A stretch of 64,000 nucleotides of DNA from Algibacter amylolyticus (GCF_014202225.1 NZ_JACHGE010000001.1:1089795-1153794), one strand, 5' to 3'. Shown: positions 24,622-35,565, counted from the first letter of the stretch. Translations and numbers: made by a program. Notes: generated from the sequence alone by a model not told the origin.

Positions 24622-26748
24622 ATGGCAAGAGATTTAAAATATACAAGAAACATAGGAATTGCTGCTCATATTGATGCTGGTAAAACAACAACAACAGAGC
24701 GTATTCTTTATTATACTGGAGTTTCTCACAAAATTGGAGAAGTACATGATGGTGCTGCTACAATGGACTGGATGGAGCAAGAGCAAGAAAGAGGTATTAC
24801 AATTACTTCTGCTGCTACAACTTGTGAATGGAAATTCCCTATTGAAAATGGTGAACCAACAGCAGATGCTAAGGATTACCACTTTAATATTATTGACACA
24901 CCAGGTCACGTTGATTTTACTGTTGAAGTAAATCGTTCATTACGTGTTCTTGATGGTTTAGTGTTTTTATTTAGTGCAGTTGATGGTGTTGAGCCTCAAT
25001 CTGAAACTAACTGGAGATTAGCTGATAACTATAAAGTGCCTAGAATTGGTTTCGTTAATAAAATGGACCGTCAAGGATCAGACTTTTTAGGAGTTTGTCA
25101 ACAAGTAAAAGATATGTTAAAATCTAACGCGGTGCCAATCGTTTTAAACATTGGTGACGAAGATGATTTTAGAGGTATTATAGATTTAGTAAAAAACAGA
25201 GCTATCGTATGGCATGATGAAACTCAAGGGGCAACTTTTGATGTTATTGAAATTCCAGACGATTTAAAAGAAGAGGCTCGTAAATACCGTGCTTTACTTA
25301 TCGAAGAAGTAGCTGGATATGACGAGAATCTTTTAGAGAAATTCATGGAAGATGAAAATTCTATTACTGAAGACGAAGTGCATGCTGCACTTAGAGCTGC
25401 TGTAATGGATATGGCTATTATTCCTATGATTTGTGGTTCTGCTTTTAAAAATAAAGGTGTTCAGTTCTTATTAGATGCTGTATGTCGTTATTTACCTTCT
25501 CCAATGGATAAAGAAGGTATTGTTGGAACAAATCCTGATACAGATAAAGAAGAAATTCGTAAGCCATCTGTAAAAGAGCCGTTCGCAGCATTAGCATTTA
25601 AAATTGCTACCGATCCTTTTGTAGGTCGTTTAGCTTTCTTTAGAGCTTATTCAGGTCGTTTAGACGCAGGTTCTTACGTATTGAATAACCGTTCAGGTAA
25701 AAAAGAGCGTATTTCTCGTATTTACCAAATGCACGCTAACAAGCAAAACGCAATTGATTATATAGAAGCTGGAGATATTGGAGCTGCTGTTGGATTTAAA
25801 TCTATCAAAACAGGAGATACACTTTCAGATGAAAAGCACCCAATTGTATTAGAGTCTATGGACTTCCCAGATCCAGTAATTGGTATTGCGGTTGAGCCAA
25901 AAACTAAGGCTGATGTAGATAAATTAGGTATGGGCTTAGCTAAATTAGCTGAAGAAGATCCTACATTTACTGTACGTTCAGACGAAGCTTCAGGACAGAC
26001 TATTATTTCTGGAATGGGTGAGTTACACTTAGATGTAATTGTAGATCGTTTAAAACGTGAATTCAAAGTAGAGGTTAATCAAGGTCAACCTCAAGTTGAG
26101 TATAAGGAGGCTATTACAGCTTCTGCAGATCATAGAGAAGTTTACAAGAAACAATCTGGTGGTCGTGGTAAATTCGCAGATATTGTGTTTACTATTGAGC
26201 CAGCTGATGAAGGACAAATTGGACTTCAGTTTGAATCTGTAATTAAAGGTGGTAACGTTCCTAAAGAATTTATCCCTTCAATTGAAAAAGGATTTAAACA
26301 AGCAATGGTAAATGGACCATTAGCAGGTTTTGAGGTAGACGCTATGAAAATTACGTTAAGAGATGGATCTTACCATGATGTGGATTCTGATCAATTATCT
26401 TTCGAATTAGCTGCTAAATTAGGTTTCAAAAACGTTGCAAAAGCGGCTAAGGCTGTTATTATGGAGCCTATTATGAAACTTGAAGTTATCACTCCAGAAG
26501 AAAACATGGGTGATATTGTAGGTGATTTAAATAGAAGAAGAGGTCAAGTAAGTGACATGGGTGATAGAGCTGGTGCAAAAACGGTAAAAGCTACTGTACC
26601 ATTATCAGAAATGTTTGGTTATGTAACAACATTAAGAACATTATCTTCTGGTCGTGCAACATCAACAATGGAATTTTCACACTATGCTCAAACGCCTTCT
26701 AATATATCTGAAGAAGTAATAAAAGCAGCTAAAGGAGTTGAATCGTAA
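24622..26748 (+). CDS. fusA: Elongation factor G
   Basis: 708 residues. GTPase domain: G1 [10 protein letters not shown] (15-24), switch region [11 protein letters not shown] (about 59-69), G3 DTPGHVDF (about 90-97), G4 NKMD, then domains II-V ending in [20 protein letters not shown]. It catalyses translocation and, with RRF, ribosome recycling. Located in the str operon, which marks it as the main EF-G rather than an EF-G2 paralogue. Fusidic-acid contact regions look ordinary. rpsJ follows after 12 nt. Confidence 0.98.
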   Translation: MARDLKYTRNIGIAAHIDAGKTTTTERILYYTGVSHKIGEVHDGAATMDWMEQEQERGITITSAATTCEWKFPIENGEPTADAKDYHFNIIDTPGHVDFTVEVNRSLRVLDGLVFLFSAVDGVEPQSETNWRLADNYKVPRIGFVNKMDRQGSDFLGVCQQVKDMLKSNAVPIVLNIGDEDDFRGIIDLVKNRAIVWHDETQGATFDVIEIPDDLKEEARKYRALLIEEVAGYDENLLEKFMEDENSITEDEVHAALRAAVMDMAIIPMICGSAFKNKGVQFLLDAVCRYLPSPMDKEGIVGTNPDTDKEEIRKPSVKEPFAALAFKIATDPFVGRLAFFRAYSGRLDAGSYVLNNRSGKKERISRIYQMHANKQNAIDYIEAGDIGAAVGFKSIKTGDTLSDEKHPIVLESMDFPDPVIGIAVEPKTKADVDKLGMGLAKLAEEDPTFTVRSDEASGQTIISGMGELHLDVIVDRLKREFKVEVNQGQPQVEYKEAITASADHREVYKKQSGGRGKFADIVFTIEPADEGQIGLQFESVIKGGNVPKEFIPSIEKGFKQAMVNGPLAGFEVDAMKITLRDGSYHDVDSDQLSFELAAKLGFKNVAKAAKAVIMEPIMKLEVITPEENMGDIVGDLNRRRGQVSDMGDRAGAKTVKATVPLSEMFGYVTTLRTLSSGRATSTMEFSHYAQTPSNISEEVIKAAKGVES

Positions 26749-26759
26749 ATCTTAAGAAA

Positions 26760-27065
26760 ATGAGTCAAAAAATCAGAATTAAATTAAAATCTTACGATCA
26801 CAACTTAGTAGATAAGTCTGCTGATAAGATTGTAAAAACAGTAAAGAGTACTGGTGCTGTTGTAACTGGACCAATTCCATTACCAACACACAAGAAAATT
26901 TTCACTGTATTACGTTCTCCACACGTAAACAAGAAATCAAGAGAGCAATTTCAATTATCATCTTATAAGAGATTATTGGATATCTACTCTTCGTCATCAA
27001 AAACTATTGATGCGTTAATGAAGCTTGAATTACCAAGTGGTGTTGAAGTAGAGATCAAAGTTTAG
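26760..27065 (+). CDS. rpsJ: 30S ribosomal protein S10
   Basis: 101 residues with [19 protein letters not shown] at the start, the extended loop [20 protein letters not shown] (about 38-58) and [21 protein letters not shown]10 is also the NusE antitermination factor. Here it is attached to the str operon and separated from rplC by a hairpin-bearing 124-nt gap. Confidence 0.98.
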   Translation: MSQKIRIKLKSYDHNLVDKSADKIVKTVKSTGAVVTGPIPLPTHKKIFTVLRSPHVNKKSREQFQLSSYKRLLDIYSSSSKTIDALMKLELPSGVEVEIKV

Positions 27066-27082
27066 TTAGATAAACTTACATG

Positions 27083-27154
27083 TCCTAAGCTGCGAGCGAG
27101 GGAAAAACGGTAAAAATACAATTCAAGGCTGAAACGTATTTTCAGCCTTGAATT
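27083..27154 (+). promoter_or_regulatory. Candidate ribosomal-protein leader/attenuator between rpsJ and rplC
   Basis: Two structures in the 124-nt gap. First, TCCT (83-86) can pair with AGGG (99-102) around an inner GCT-gcg-AGC stem (27089-27097), with small internal bulges, a shape typical of protein-binding leader RNAs. Second, a 15-bp perfect stem at 27120-27134/27140-27154 (AATTCAAGGCTGAAA with its complement, loop CGTAT) that runs into TTTTAA, a weak-T intrinsic terminator. Together they suggest that transcription of rplC onward is attenuated, perhaps by L4 encoded by the second gene. No promoter with TAnnTTTG lies between the hairpin and rplC. Confidence 0.55.
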
Positions 27155-27189
27155 TTAATGACAAATAGTAATAAATTAAATAAATAATT

Positions 27190-27807
27190 ATGTCTGGGTT
27201 AATTGGAAAGAAAATCGGTATGACCAGCATCTTTGATGAAAACGGGAAAAACATTCCTTGTACAGTAATCGAAGCTGGACCATGTATCGTTACCCAAGTC
27301 AGAACTGAAGAGGTTGACGGCTATTCTGCTGTTCAATTAGGTTTCGATGACGCGACAGAAAAGAGCGCTACTAAAGCAGACTTAGGTCATGCTAAAAAAG
27401 CGGGTACTTCTGTAAAACGCAAAGTTGTTGAATTCAAAGGTTTTGATGCGGAGTACAAATTAGGAGATGCAATCACTGTTGAACATTTCACTGAAGGTGA
27501 ATTTGTTGATGTAGCAGGAACATCTAAAGGTAAAGGATTTCAAGGTGTTGTAAAACGTCATGGTTTCGGTGGTGTAGGTCAAGCTACTCACGGTCAACAT
27601 AACCGTTTAAGAGCGCCAGGATCTATTGGAGCTGCATCTTACCCTGCTCGTGTTTTTAAAGGCATGAAAATGGCAGGAAGAATGGGTGGAGACACAGTTA
27701 AAGTTCAAAATTTAAGAGTTTTAAAAGTAGTTGCTGAAAAGAACCTACTTGTGATTAAAGGATGTGTTCCTGGTCATAAAAACGCTTATGTAATTATTAG
27801 AAAATAA
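27190..27807 (+). CDS. rplC: 50S ribosomal protein L3
   Basis: 205 residues. [20 protein letters not shown] start, the long peptidyl-transferase loop [20 protein letters not shown] (about 117-136; the Gln methylated by PrmB in other species lies in the THGQ/HR region), C-terminal [18 protein letters not shown]. Nucleates early 50S assembly. Its stop overlaps the rplD start by one base. Confidence 0.98.
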   Translation: MSGLIGKKIGMTSIFDENGKNIPCTVIEAGPCIVTQVRTEEVDGYSAVQLGFDDATEKSATKADLGHAKKAGTSVKRKVVEFKGFDAEYKLGDAITVEHFTEGEFVDVAGTSKGKGFQGVVKRHGFGGVGQATHGQHNRLRAPGSIGAASYPARVFKGMKMAGRMGGDTVKVQNLRVLKVVAEKNLLVIKGCVPGHKNAYVIIRK

Positions 27808-28436
27808 TGAAAGTAGCAGTTTTAGATATAAACGGAAAAGACACAGGTAGAAAGGCAGACCTTTCTAAAGATGTGTTTGCTATTGAGCCTAATAATCATG
27901 CAGTATATTTGGATGTTAAACAATATTTAGCAAACCAACGTCAAGGAACTCATAAATCGAAAGAAAGAGCTGAGATTTCTGGATCTACTCGTAAGATTAA
28001 AAAGCAAAAAGGAACTGGTACAGCAAGAGCAGGTAGTATTAAGTCTGGTGTATTTAAAGGTGGTGGTCGTATGTTCGGTCCAAGACCTAGAAATTACAGC
28101 TTCAAACTTAATAAAAACTTAAAGCGTTTAGCGCGTAAGTCTGCCTTAAGTATCAAAGCAGGAGAGAAGTCAATTACAGTTTTAGAAGACTTTAATTTTG
28201 ATAATGTAAAGACAAAAAACTTTACTGCAGTTTTAAAGGCTTTAGAGCTTGAAAACAAAAAAACACTGTTTGTGTTGGGTGGGTCAAATAATAACGTATA
28301 TTTGTCATCGCGTAATTTAAAAAGCACAGAAGTTATAACTTCTTCAGAGTTAAGCACTTACAAAATACTTAATGCAGGACAAGTAGTATTGTTAGAAGGA
28401 GCTTTAGCAGGAATTGAAACAAATTTAAGTAAATAG
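27807..28436 (+). CDS. rplD: 50S ribosomal protein L4
   Basis: 209 residues. [20 protein letters not shown] start, extended tunnel loop KQKGTGTARAGSIKSGVFKG (about 70-90, contacting the exit tunnel), FGPRPRNYSFKLNKNLKRLA. In E. coli L4 represses the S10 operon by attenuation and translational control; it is the natural candidate ligand for the hairpins upstream of rplC. ATG overlaps the preceding stop (TAATG). Confidence 0.98.
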   Translation: MKVAVLDINGKDTGRKADLSKDVFAIEPNNHAVYLDVKQYLANQRQGTHKSKERAEISGSTRKIKKQKGTGTARAGSIKSGVFKGGGRMFGPRPRNYSFKLNKNLKRLARKSALSIKAGEKSITVLEDFNFDNVKTKNFTAVLKALELENKKTLFVLGGSNNNVYLSSRNLKSTEVITSSELSTYKILNAGQVVLLEGALAGIETNLSK

Positions 28437-28441
28437 AAACA

Positions 28442-28732
28442 ATGAGTATCTTAATTAAACCTATAATCACAGAAAAAGCGACAGCTAATAGCGAGTTGAG
28501 AAACTGCTATACTTTCGCAGTGAAAACTAAGGCGAACAAGGTAGAAATCAAAAAAGCGGTTGAGGCTGCTTATGGTGTTTCTGTTGAAAAAGTTCGTACT
28601 ATAAATGTCCGTCCAGATCGTAGTACCAAGTTTACAAAAACTGGTATTCAACATGGTAAAACAAATGCTGTTAAAAAAGCAATTGTACAACTGGCGGAAG
28701 GTGAAATGATTGATTTATACAGTAACATGTAA
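28442..28732 (+). CDS. rplW: 50S ribosomal protein L23
   Basis: 96 residues. IKPIITEKATANSELRNCYT and FAVKTKANKVEIKKAVEAAY, then VEKVRTINVRPDRSTKFTKT, all consensus. At the tunnel exit L23 docks trigger factor and SRP. Positioned between rplD and rplB as in the usual S10 order. Confidence 0.97.
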   Translation: MSILIKPIITEKATANSELRNCYTFAVKTKANKVEIKKAVEAAYGVSVEKVRTINVRPDRSTKFTKTGIQHGKTNAVKKAIVQLAEGEMIDLYSNM

Positions 28733-28742
28733 TTAAAGACAG

Positions 28743-29570
28743 ATGTCAGTAAGAAAATTAAAACCAATCACACCAGGACAGCGATTTAGAGTAGTAAACG
28801 GCTATGATGCTATTACTACTGATAAGCCGGAAAAGAGTTTACTCGTTCCGAACAAAAGGTCTGGTGGTAGAAACAGTGAAGGAAAAATGACTATGCGCTA
28901 CATAGGTGGTGGTCATAAAAGAAAGTATCGTATTATCGATTTTAAAAGAGACAAAGCTGGTATTCCTGGTGAAGTAGCTTCAATCCAATACGATCCAAAT
29001 AGAACAGCTTTTATCGCTCTATTGAATTATCAAGATGGTGAGAAAAGATACATTATTGCTCAAAATGGACTTCAGGTTGGGCAAAATGTAGTGTCAGGTA
29101 AAGAAGGTATTGCTCCAGAAATTGGAAATGCAATGCCATTAAGTGAGATTCCTTTAGGAACTATTATTTCTTGTATAGAGTTACGTCCAGGTCAAGGAGC
29201 TATTATGGCTCGTAGTGCAGGTGCTTTTGCTCAATTAATGGCAAGAGATGGTAAGTTTGCTACGGTTAAATTGCCTTCAGGTGAAACAAGATTAATTCTT
29301 GTAAACTGTATGGCTACAATAGGTGTTGTATCTAACTCAGATCACCAATTATTAGTAGGTGGTAAGGCAGGTAGAACAAGATGGTTAGGAAGAAGACCAC
29401 GTACTAGACCAGTAGTAATGAATCCAGTCGATCACCCAATGGGTGGTGGTGAAGGTAAGTCTTCAGGTGGACATCCTCGTTCTAGAAACGGTATTCCAGC
29501 TAAAGGTTACAGAACCCGTTCTAAGACTAAGGCAAGTAATAAATATATTGTAGAACGTAGAAAGAAATAA
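28743..29570 (+). CDS. rplB: 50S ribosomal protein L2
   Basis: 275 residues. [20 protein letters not shown] start, [17 protein letters not shown], the peptidyl-transferase-proximal [20 protein letters not shown] (about 221-241; the conserved His in DHPMGGG), C-terminal [19 protein letters not shown]. Required for subunit association. Three bases before rpsS. Confidence 0.98.
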   Translation: MSVRKLKPITPGQRFRVVNGYDAITTDKPEKSLLVPNKRSGGRNSEGKMTMRYIGGGHKRKYRIIDFKRDKAGIPGEVASIQYDPNRTAFIALLNYQDGEKRYIIAQNGLQVGQNVVSGKEGIAPEIGNAMPLSEIPLGTIISCIELRPGQGAIMARSAGAFAQLMARDGKFATVKLPSGETRLILVNCMATIGVVSNSDHQLLVGGKAGRTRWLGRRPRTRPVVMNPVDHPMGGGEGKSSGGHPRSRNGIPAKGYRTRSKTKASNKYIVERRKK

Positions 29571-29573
29571 GAC

Positions 29574-29852
29574 ATGGCAAGATCATTAAAAAAAGGACCT
29601 TACGTTCATTATAAGTTAGAAAAGAAAGTAGCCGTTAATGTTGAGAATAACAAAAAAACAGTAATTAAAACTTGGTCTCGTGCTAGTATGATTACTCCAG
29701 ATTTTGTTGGACAAACAATAGCAGTACACAATGGCCGTCAATTTGTTCCAGTATATGTTACTGAAAACATGGTAGGTCATAAATTAGGAGAATTTTCACC
29801 AACACGTTCATTCCGTGGACATGCAGGTGCTAAAAATAAAGGTAAAAAGTAG
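29574..29852 (+). CDS. rpsS: 30S ribosomal protein S19
   Basis: 92 residues: [58 protein letters not shown], consensus throughout. Head-domain protein contacting S13. Six bases to rplV. Confidence 0.98.
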   Translation: MARSLKKGPYVHYKLEKKVAVNVENNKKTVIKTWSRASMITPDFVGQTIAVHNGRQFVPVYVTENMVGHKLGEFSPTRSFRGHAGAKNKGKK

Positions 29853-29858
29853 TAAGCT

Positions 29859-30266
29859 ATGGGAAGTCGTAAAAAACAAATGGCAGACGCTATTAAGGAA
29901 GCAAAAAAACACGTTGCTTTTGCTAAACTTAATAACTGTCCTACATCACCGAGAAAAATGCGTTTAGTAGCCGATTTAGTAAGAGGCGAAAAAGTAGAAC
30001 ATGCACTTAATATATTAAAATTCAACCAAAAGGAAGCTTCTGGTCGTTTAGAGAAATTGTTATTGTCTGCAATTGCAAACTGGCAAGCTAAAAACGAAGA
30101 GGCTAACATCGAAGAGGCTGAATTGATTGTTAAGGAGATTAGAGTAGATGGCGGATCTATGTTAAAGAGATTACGTCCAGCGCCTCAAGGTCGTGCACAC
30201 AGAATTAGAAAACGTTCTAACCATGTAACAATAGTGGTAGGAGCTAATAATAACACACAAGCTTAA
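29859..30266 (+). CDS. rplV: 50S ribosomal protein L22
   Basis: 135 residues; slightly longer N-terminus than E. coli ([20 protein letters not shown]) as usual in Bacteroidota. [20 protein letters not shown] and the tunnel beta-hairpin [20 protein letters not shown] (about 100-120), where macrolide-resistance changes can arise. Confidence 0.98.
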   Translation: MGSRKKQMADAIKEAKKHVAFAKLNNCPTSPRKMRLVADLVRGEKVEHALNILKFNQKEASGRLEKLLLSAIANWQAKNEEANIEEAELIVKEIRVDGGSMLKRLRPAPQGRAHRIRKRSNHVTIVVGANNNTQA

Positions 30267-30273
30267 TAAGAGT

Positions 30274-30993
30274 ATGGGACAAAAGACAAATCCAATCGGA
30301 AATCGCTTAGGAATTATCAGAGGATGGGAATCTAACTGGTACGGAGGAAACGATTATGGTGATAAACTTGCCGAAGACGATAAGATTAGAAAATACGTTC
30401 ACGCGCGTTTATCTAAAGCTAGTGTTAGTAGAGTAATAATCGAAAGAACTTTAAAACTTGTAACCGTTACTATCACTACTGCTAGACCTGGTATTATTAT
30501 CGGAAAAGGTGGCCAAGAGGTAGACAAGTTAAAAGAAGAGCTTAAGAAAATTACTGGAAAGGAAGTTCAGATTAATATCTTTGAAATTAAAAGACCTGAA
30601 CTTGATGCGTTTTTAGTAGGATCTAGCATCGCTCGTCAAATTGAAAATAGAATTTCATATAGACGTGCAATTAAGATGGCTATTGCTGCTACTATGCGTA
30701 TGAATGCTGAAGGAATTAAGATCCAAATTAGTGGTCGTTTAAATGGTGCTGAAATGGCACGTTCTGAACACTACAAAGAAGGACGTATTCCTTTATCAAC
30801 TTTCAGAGCCGATATTGATTATGCTTTAGTTGAGGCACACACTACTTATGGTAGATTAGGTGTTAAAGTATGGATCATGAAAGGTGAAGTATATGGTAAA
30901 AGAGAACTTTCTCCGCTTGTTGGATTATCTAAGAAGCAAGGAAAAGGTGGAGCCGGAAGAGGAGGAAACAAAGGACCTCGTCGTAGAAAGTAA
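30274..30993 (+). CDS. rpsC: 30S ribosomal protein S3
   Basis: 239 residues. N-terminal [20 protein letters not shown], type-II KH domain with [20 protein letters not shown] (about 73-93), C-terminal domain [20 protein letters not shown] and a basic tail [14 protein letters not shown]. Part of the mRNA entry helicase. Confidence 0.98.
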   Translation: MGQKTNPIGNRLGIIRGWESNWYGGNDYGDKLAEDDKIRKYVHARLSKASVSRVIIERTLKLVTVTITTARPGIIIGKGGQEVDKLKEELKKITGKEVQINIFEIKRPELDAFLVGSSIARQIENRISYRRAIKMAIAATMRMNAEGIKIQISGRLNGAEMARSEHYKEGRIPLSTFRADIDYALVEAHTTYGRLGVKVWIMKGEVYGKRELSPLVGLSKKQGKGGAGRGGNKGPRRRK

Positions 30994-31014
30994 TTTTTTA
31001 TAAATTAAAGAAAA

Positions 31015-31434
31015 ATGTTACAGCCTAAAAGAACAAAATTTCGTAAACAACAAAAAGGACGTATGAAAGGACTCTCTGGTAGAGGTCATCAACTTTCAAA
31101 CGGTACTTTTGGAATAAAAGCAATGGACGCTACGTTTATTACTGCTCGTCAAATCGAAGCAGCTCGTATTGCCGCCACTCGTTACATGAAAAGAGAAGGT
31201 CAACTTTGGATAAAAATATTTCCAGACAAGCCTATTACAAAAAAGCCTCTTGAAGTACGTATGGGTAAAGGTAAAGGTGCTGTCGAATTATGGGTAGCAG
31301 TATGCAGACCAGGTCGTGTTTTATTTGAAATTGGTGGTGTGCCATTAGACGTTGCAAAAGAAGCATTACGTTTAGCTGCACAAAAATTACCAGTAAAAAC
31401 TAAGTTTTTAATCGCTCGCGATTACGAAGCATAA
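31015..31434 (+). CDS. rplP: 50S ribosomal protein L16
   Basis: 139 residues: [60 protein letters not shown], all typical. Binds near the A-site tRNA elbow and is among the last proteins to assemble. Confidence 0.98.
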   Translation: MLQPKRTKFRKQQKGRMKGLSGRGHQLSNGTFGIKAMDATFITARQIEAARIAATRYMKREGQLWIKIFPDKPITKKPLEVRMGKGKGAVELWVAVCRPGRVLFEIGGVPLDVAKEALRLAAQKLPVKTKFLIARDYEA

Positions 31435-31446
31435 TAATTTAAGATG

Positions 31447-31638
31447 ATGAAACAATCAGAAATTAAAGAATTATCTGTAGCTGAGTTACAAGAGAAACTT
31501 GGTGAAACAAAAAAGAGTTATTCAGACCTAAAATTGGCTCATGCAATATCTCCTTTAGAAAATCCAATTCAATTACGTTCTATAAGAAGAACTGTAGCTA
31601 GAATTGCGACTGAATTAACTAAAAGAGAATTACAATAA
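31447..31638 (+). CDS. rpmC: 50S ribosomal protein L29
   Basis: 63 residues from the second of two adjacent ATGs (31444 and 31447; either is possible). MKQSEIKELSVAELQEKLGE, KLAHAISPLENPIQLRSIRR, C-terminal ATELTKREL. Two-helix protein at the tunnel exit. Confidence 0.96.
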   Translation: MKQSEIKELSVAELQEKLGETKKSYSDLKLAHAISPLENPIQLRSIRRTVARIATELTKRELQ

Positions 31639-31650
31639 TTCTGCTGAAAG

Positions 31651-31908
31651 ATGGAAACAAGAAATTTAAGAAAAGAACGTATAGGAGTTGTTACTAGTAA
31701 CAAAATGCAAAAATCAATAGTTGTTGCAGAGGTTAAAAAAGTAAAACACCCTATGTATGGTAAGTTCGTGTTAAAAACAAAGAAATATGTTGCACACGAC
31801 GAGACAAACGATTGTAATATTGGTGATACAGTAAAGATCATGGAAACTAGACCTTTAAGTAAATCTAAATGTTGGAGATTAGTAGAAATCCTAGAAAGAG
31901 CTAAATAA
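31651..31908 (+). CDS. rpsQ: 30S ribosomal protein S17
   Basis: 85 residues: [60 protein letters not shown]; an OB-fold 16S binder with all consensus blocks. Confidence 0.98.
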   Translation: METRNLRKERIGVVTSNKMQKSIVVAEVKKVKHPMYGKFVLKTKKYVAHDETNDCNIGDTVKIMETRPLSKSKCWRLVEILERAK

Positions 31909-31910
31909 TT

Positions 31911-32279
31911 ATGTTACAGCAAGAATCAAGAATAAAAGTAGCAGACAATACTGGAGCAAAAGAGGTTTTAGTTATCCGTGTTTTAGGAGGAACTAAAAGA
32001 AGATATGCTTCTGTAGGAGACAAAATAGTTGTTTCTGTAAAGGATGCAACTCCTAATGGAAACATTAAGAAAAAAGCAGTTTCTACAGCAGTTGTTGTGC
32101 GTACCAAGAAAGAAGTAAGAAGACCAGACGGATCTTATATAAGATTTGATGATAATGCTTGTGTTTTATTAAACCCAACGGGTGAGATGAGAGGAACACG
32201 TGTATTTGGTCCTGTTGCTAGAGAGCTTCGTGATAAACAATTCATGAAGATTGTATCATTAGCACCAGAAGTGCTTTAA
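31911..32279 (+). CDS. rplN: 50S ribosomal protein L14
   Basis: 122 residues, exact family length. [60 protein letters not shown]. Lies at the subunit interface and is the RsfS docking site. Confidence 0.98.
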   Translation: MLQQESRIKVADNTGAKEVLVIRVLGGTKRRYASVGDKIVVSVKDATPNGNIKKKAVSTAVVVRTKKEVRRPDGSYIRFDDNACVLLNPTGEMRGTRVFGPVARELRDKQFMKIVSLAPEVL

Positions 32280-32294
32280 TACATTATAAGTAAG

Positions 32295-32606
32295 ATGACA
32301 AAGCTTAAAATAAAAACTGGAGATACTGTAAGAGTTATTGCTGGAGATCATAAAGGATCTGAAGGTAAAGTTCAAAAGGTATTAATAGAAAAGAACAAAG
32401 CGATTGTTGAGGGAGTAAACATGGTGAAGAAACATACTAAACCAAGTGCACAAAATCCTCAAGGTGGAATCGTAGAGAAAGAAGCAGCTATTCATATTTC
32501 TAACTTATCATTGTTAACTTCAAAAGGAGAAACAACGAGAGTTAGTTATAAGGTAGAAGGCGATAAAAAAGTAAGATTTTCAACAAAATCTAATGAAGTA
32601 ATATAG
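32295..32606 (+). CDS. rplX: 50S ribosomal protein L24
   Basis: 103 residues with the KOW motif [20 protein letters not shown] (about 8-27) and [20 protein letters not shown]. Initiates 50S assembly. Two bases before rplE. Confidence 0.97.
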   Translation: MTKLKIKTGDTVRVIAGDHKGSEGKVQKVLIEKNKAIVEGVNMVKKHTKPSAQNPQGGIVEKEAAIHISNLSLLTSKGETTRVSYKVEGDKKVRFSTKSNEVI

Positions 32607-32608
32607 TT

Positions 32609-33160
32609 ATGGCATATTCACCAAGACTTAAAGAAGAGTATAAAAGCAAAATAATTGCTGCTCTTACAGACGAATTTGGGTATAAGAATGTAATGCAAGT
32701 TCCTAAACTTAGTAAGATAGTAATATCTAAAGGTGTTGGAGCTGCAGTTGCAGACAAAAAGTTAATCGACTACGCGTTAGAAGAGGTAACTACTATATCT
32801 GGACAGAAAGCAATCGCTACATTATCTAAAAAGGATGTTGCAACATTTAAATTACGTAAAGGAATGCCAATTGGTGTTAAAGTAACTTTACGTGGCGAAA
32901 AAATGTATGAATTTTTAGACCGTTTAGTAACTTCGGCACTTCCACGTGTTAGAGATTTTAACGGTATAAAAGCAACAGGATTTGATGGTAGAGGTAATTA
33001 CAACTTAGGAATTACTGAACAAATTATATTCCCAGAAATTAATATTGATAAAGTTAATAAAATTTCAGGTATGGATATTACATTTGTAACTACAGCAGAT
33101 ACTGATAAAGAAGCAAAATCATTATTAACTGAATTAGGATTACCTTTTCAAAAAAACTAA
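32609..33160 (+). CDS. rplE: 50S ribosomal protein L5
   Basis: 183 residues: [80 protein letters not shown]. Binds 5S rRNA and the P-site tRNA. Confidence 0.98.
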   Translation: MAYSPRLKEEYKSKIIAALTDEFGYKNVMQVPKLSKIVISKGVGAAVADKKLIDYALEEVTTISGQKAIATLSKKDVATFKLRKGMPIGVKVTLRGEKMYEFLDRLVTSALPRVRDFNGIKATGFDGRGNYNLGITEQIIFPEINIDKVNKISGMDITFVTTADTDKEAKSLLTELGLPFQKN

Positions 33161-33163
33161 GAC

Positions 33164-33433
33164 ATGGCTAAAGAATCAATGAAAGCCCGTGAGGTGAAAA
33201 GAGCTAAAACAGTAGCTAAGTATGCAGAGAAACGTAAGGCTTTAAAAGAAGCTGGAGATTACGAAGCATTACAAAAGTTACCTAAAAATGCATCTCCTGT
33301 ACGTCAGCATAATAGATGTAAATTAACTGGAAGACCTAAAGGATACATGAGAACTTTTGGAATTTCACGTGTAACTTTCAGAGAAATGGCCAATCAAGGT
33401 CTTATTCCTGGAGTAAGAAAAGCTAGTTGGTAA
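33164..33433 (+). CDS. rpsN: 30S ribosomal protein S14 (zinc-free form)
   Basis: 89 residues: [41 protein letters not shown]-terminal [11 protein letters not shown]. The CxxC pairs of the short zinc-ribbon S14 are absent (one Cys only), so this is the zinc-independent type; no second copy is in the window. Confidence 0.97.
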   Translation: MAKESMKAREVKRAKTVAKYAEKRKALKEAGDYEALQKLPKNASPVRQHNRCKLTGRPKGYMRTFGISRVTFREMANQGLIPGVRKASW

Positions 33434-33501
33434 TATTATTTAAATAATCGGGTTTAAGGTTCGAAATGGTTCGAAAACCAAGACCACAAAATCAATTCAT
33501 T

Positions 33502-33900
33502 ATGTACTCAGATCCAATTGCGGATTATTTGACAAGAATTAGAAACGCAGTGCGTGCTAACCACAGAGTTGTGGAGATCCCTGCTTCTAATCTTAAAAAA
33601 GACATCACTAAAATATTATTCGAACAAGGATATATTTTAAGTTACAAATTTGATGATTCTTCAGTACAAGGAACTATTAAAATAGCTCTTAAGTACAACA
33701 AAGAAACAAAAGAACCAGTAATTAAAAAACTTCAAAGAATTAGTACTCCAGGTTTACGTAAGTATGCAGGAGCTAATGATTTACCACGTATCTTAAATGG
33801 TTTAGGTGTTGCTATAGTTTCAACTTCTCACGGAGTTATGACGGGTAAACAAGCCAAAAGAGATAATGTTGGTGGTGAAATTTTATGTTACGTACACTAA
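33502..33900 (+). CDS. rpsH: 30S ribosomal protein S8
   Basis: 132 residues from the ATG at 33502 (MYSDPIADYLTRIRNAVRAN), the family start. An ATG at 33466 would add 12 residues (MVRKPRPQNQFI) not seen in S8 and is rejected. C-terminal STSHGVMTGKQAKRDNVGGE is consensus. S8 represses the spc operon at an rplE site in E. coli; not testable here. Confidence 0.95.
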   Translation: MYSDPIADYLTRIRNAVRANHRVVEIPASNLKKDITKILFEQGYILSYKFDDSSVQGTIKIALKYNKETKEPVIKKLQRISTPGLRKYAGANDLPRILNGLGVAIVSTSHGVMTGKQAKRDNVGGEILCYVH

Positions 33901-33918
33901 TTTTAAATCCAGAAAGAA

Positions 33919-34461
33919 ATGTCAAGAATAGGAAATAATCCAATAGCCATTCCAGAAGGTGTAACAGTAGACGTTAAAGATAACGTAGTAACTGTAAAAG
34001 GAAAATTAGGAGAGTTAACGCAAAATTACGATTCTATAGAAATAAAAGTAGAAGAAGGAAATGTATTAGTTACACGTTCTTCTGATACTAAAGACCAAAA
34101 AGCAAAACATGGTTTATACAGATCATTAATGCATAATATGGTCGAAGGTGTATCAAAAGGATGGACTAAAGAATTAGAATTGGTGGGTGTTGGTTACAGA
34201 GCATCAAACCAAGGACAAAAATTAGATTTAGCCTTAGGATTTTCTCACAATATCATTTTAAATGTTGCTCCAGAAGTAAAGTTGGAAACAATATCTGAAA
34301 AAGGAAAAAATCCAATTATAAAATTAACATCATTCGATAAACAACTTGTTGGTCAAGTAGCTGCGAAGATCCGCGGATTTAGAAAGCCTGAACCTTATAA
34401 AGGAAAAGGTGTTAAGTTTGTTGGTGAAGAAATAAGAAGAAAAGCAGGTAAATCAGCTTAA
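33919..34461 (+). CDS. rplF: 50S ribosomal protein L6
   Basis: 180 residues: MSRIGNNPIAIPEGVTVDVK, LVGVGYRASNQGQKLDLALG, KPEPYKGKGVKFVGEEIRRK. Two similar RRM-like domains beside the GTPase centre. Confidence 0.98.
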   Translation: MSRIGNNPIAIPEGVTVDVKDNVVTVKGKLGELTQNYDSIEIKVEEGNVLVTRSSDTKDQKAKHGLYRSLMHNMVEGVSKGWTKELELVGVGYRASNQGQKLDLALGFSHNIILNVAPEVKLETISEKGKNPIIKLTSFDKQLVGQVAAKIRGFRKPEPYKGKGVKFVGEEIRRKAGKSA

Positions 34462-34471
34462 TAATTAAGTT

Positions 34472-34828
34472 ATGGCATTGACAAAGAACGAAAGAAGACT
34501 AAGAATAAAAAACAGAATCCGTAAGGTTGTTTCTGGTACAGAAGCTAGACCTAGATTAGCTGTTTATAGAAGTAATAAAGAAATTTATGCTCAAATAGTT
34601 GATGATGTTACTGGTAATACAATCAGTTCAGCATCTTCAAGAGATAAAGACATTAGTGCTGCGAAAGCAACCAAGTCTGAAGTAGCAAAATTAGTAGGCA
34701 AAGCAGTTGCTGAAAAAGCTATGAAAGCTGGTATAGATACTATTGCTTTTGATAGAGGTGGATATTTATACCACGGTAGAGTAAAATCATTAGCAGAAGG
34801 CGCTAGAGAAGCAGGACTTAAATTCTAA
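34472..34828 (+). CDS. rplR: 50S ribosomal protein L18
   Basis: 118 residues: [59 protein letters not shown]. 5S rRNA-binding partner of L5. Six bases to rpsE. Confidence 0.98.
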   Translation: MALTKNERRLRIKNRIRKVVSGTEARPRLAVYRSNKEIYAQIVDDVTGNTISSASSRDKDISAAKATKSEVAKLVGKAVAEKAMKAGIDTIAFDRGGYLYHGRVKSLAEGAREAGLKF

Positions 34829-34834
34829 GAAATT

Positions 34835-35359
34835 ATGTTTAAAAAATATAAAAGTGCAGAATTAGTAAAACCAGGTGGATTAGATCTTAAGGATCGTTTA
34901 GTTGGTGTACAGAGAGTTACTAAGGTAACTAAAGGTGGTAGAGCATTTGGTTTTTCAGCAATCGTTGTGGTTGGTGATGAGGCAGGTGTTGTAGGACAAG
35001 GTTTAGGAAAATCTAAAGACGTTGCTAGTGCAATTGCAAAAGCTGTTGAAGATGCTAAGAAAAACCTAGTTAGAATTCCTATTATTAAAGGAACGTTACC
35101 ACATGAGCAAAAAGGTAAATACGGTGGAGCTAGAGTAAACATTATTCCTGCTGCCCCTGGTACAGGAGTTATTGCTGGTGGTGCTGTAAGAACAGTTCTT
35201 GAGGCAGTTGGTGTACATGATGTATTATCAAAATCTCAAGGATCTTCAAACCCTCATAACGTAGTAAAAGCAACTTTTGATGCTTTATTACAATTAAGAG
35301 ATGCGAATGCTATTGCTAGAGATAGAGGTATTACACTTGAACAAGTTTTTAACGCTTAA
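34835..35359 (+). CDS. rpsE: 30S ribosomal protein S5
   Basis: 174 residues. Double-stranded-RNA-binding-like N-terminal domain with [20 protein letters not shown] and [21 protein letters not shown]-terminal [20 protein letters not shown]. Mutations here cause spectinomycin resistance or ram phenotypes elsewhere; the loop looks wild type. Confidence 0.98.
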   Translation: MFKKYKSAELVKPGGLDLKDRLVGVQRVTKVTKGGRAFGFSAIVVVGDEAGVVGQGLGKSKDVASAIAKAVEDAKKNLVRIPIIKGTLPHEQKGKYGGARVNIIPAAPGTGVIAGGAVRTVLEAVGVHDVLSKSQGSSNPHNVVKATFDALLQLRDANAIARDRGITLEQVFNA

Positions 35360-35370
35360 TAAAGACAGAG

Positions 35371-35550
35371 ATGGCAAAAATTAAAGTAAAAAAAGTTAAA
35401 AGCGCAATCAATCGTACGCAAAGACAAAAAAGAACTTTAGAAGCTCTTGGTCTTAAAAAGATTGGTCAAGTAAAAGAGCATGAAGCTACACCAAATATTC
35501 TTGGTATGGTTGCTAAAGTTTCACATTTAGTTTCTGTTGAAGAAGCTTAA
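35371..35550 (+). CDS. rpmD: 50S ribosomal protein L30
   Basis: 59 residues, ATG at 35371 and TAA at 35548-35550: MAKIKVKKVKSAINRTQRQK, then RTLEALGLKKIGQVKEHEAT and NILGMVAKVSHLVSVEEA. All L30 consensus blocks are present; it lies 11 nt after rpsE and 15 nt before rplO, its standard place. Confidence 0.97.
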   Translation: MAKIKVKKVKSAINRTQRQKRTLEALGLKKIGQVKEHEATPNILGMVAKVSHLVSVEEA

Positions 35551-35565
35551 AAATATAAACTGAAA

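Noticed and set aside
24622..26748. Frame-shifted open frames inside fusA (e.g. 24634-24909 and 24659-24931)
   Set aside because: Shadows of a well-conserved EF-G; they carry no start context or features of their own.
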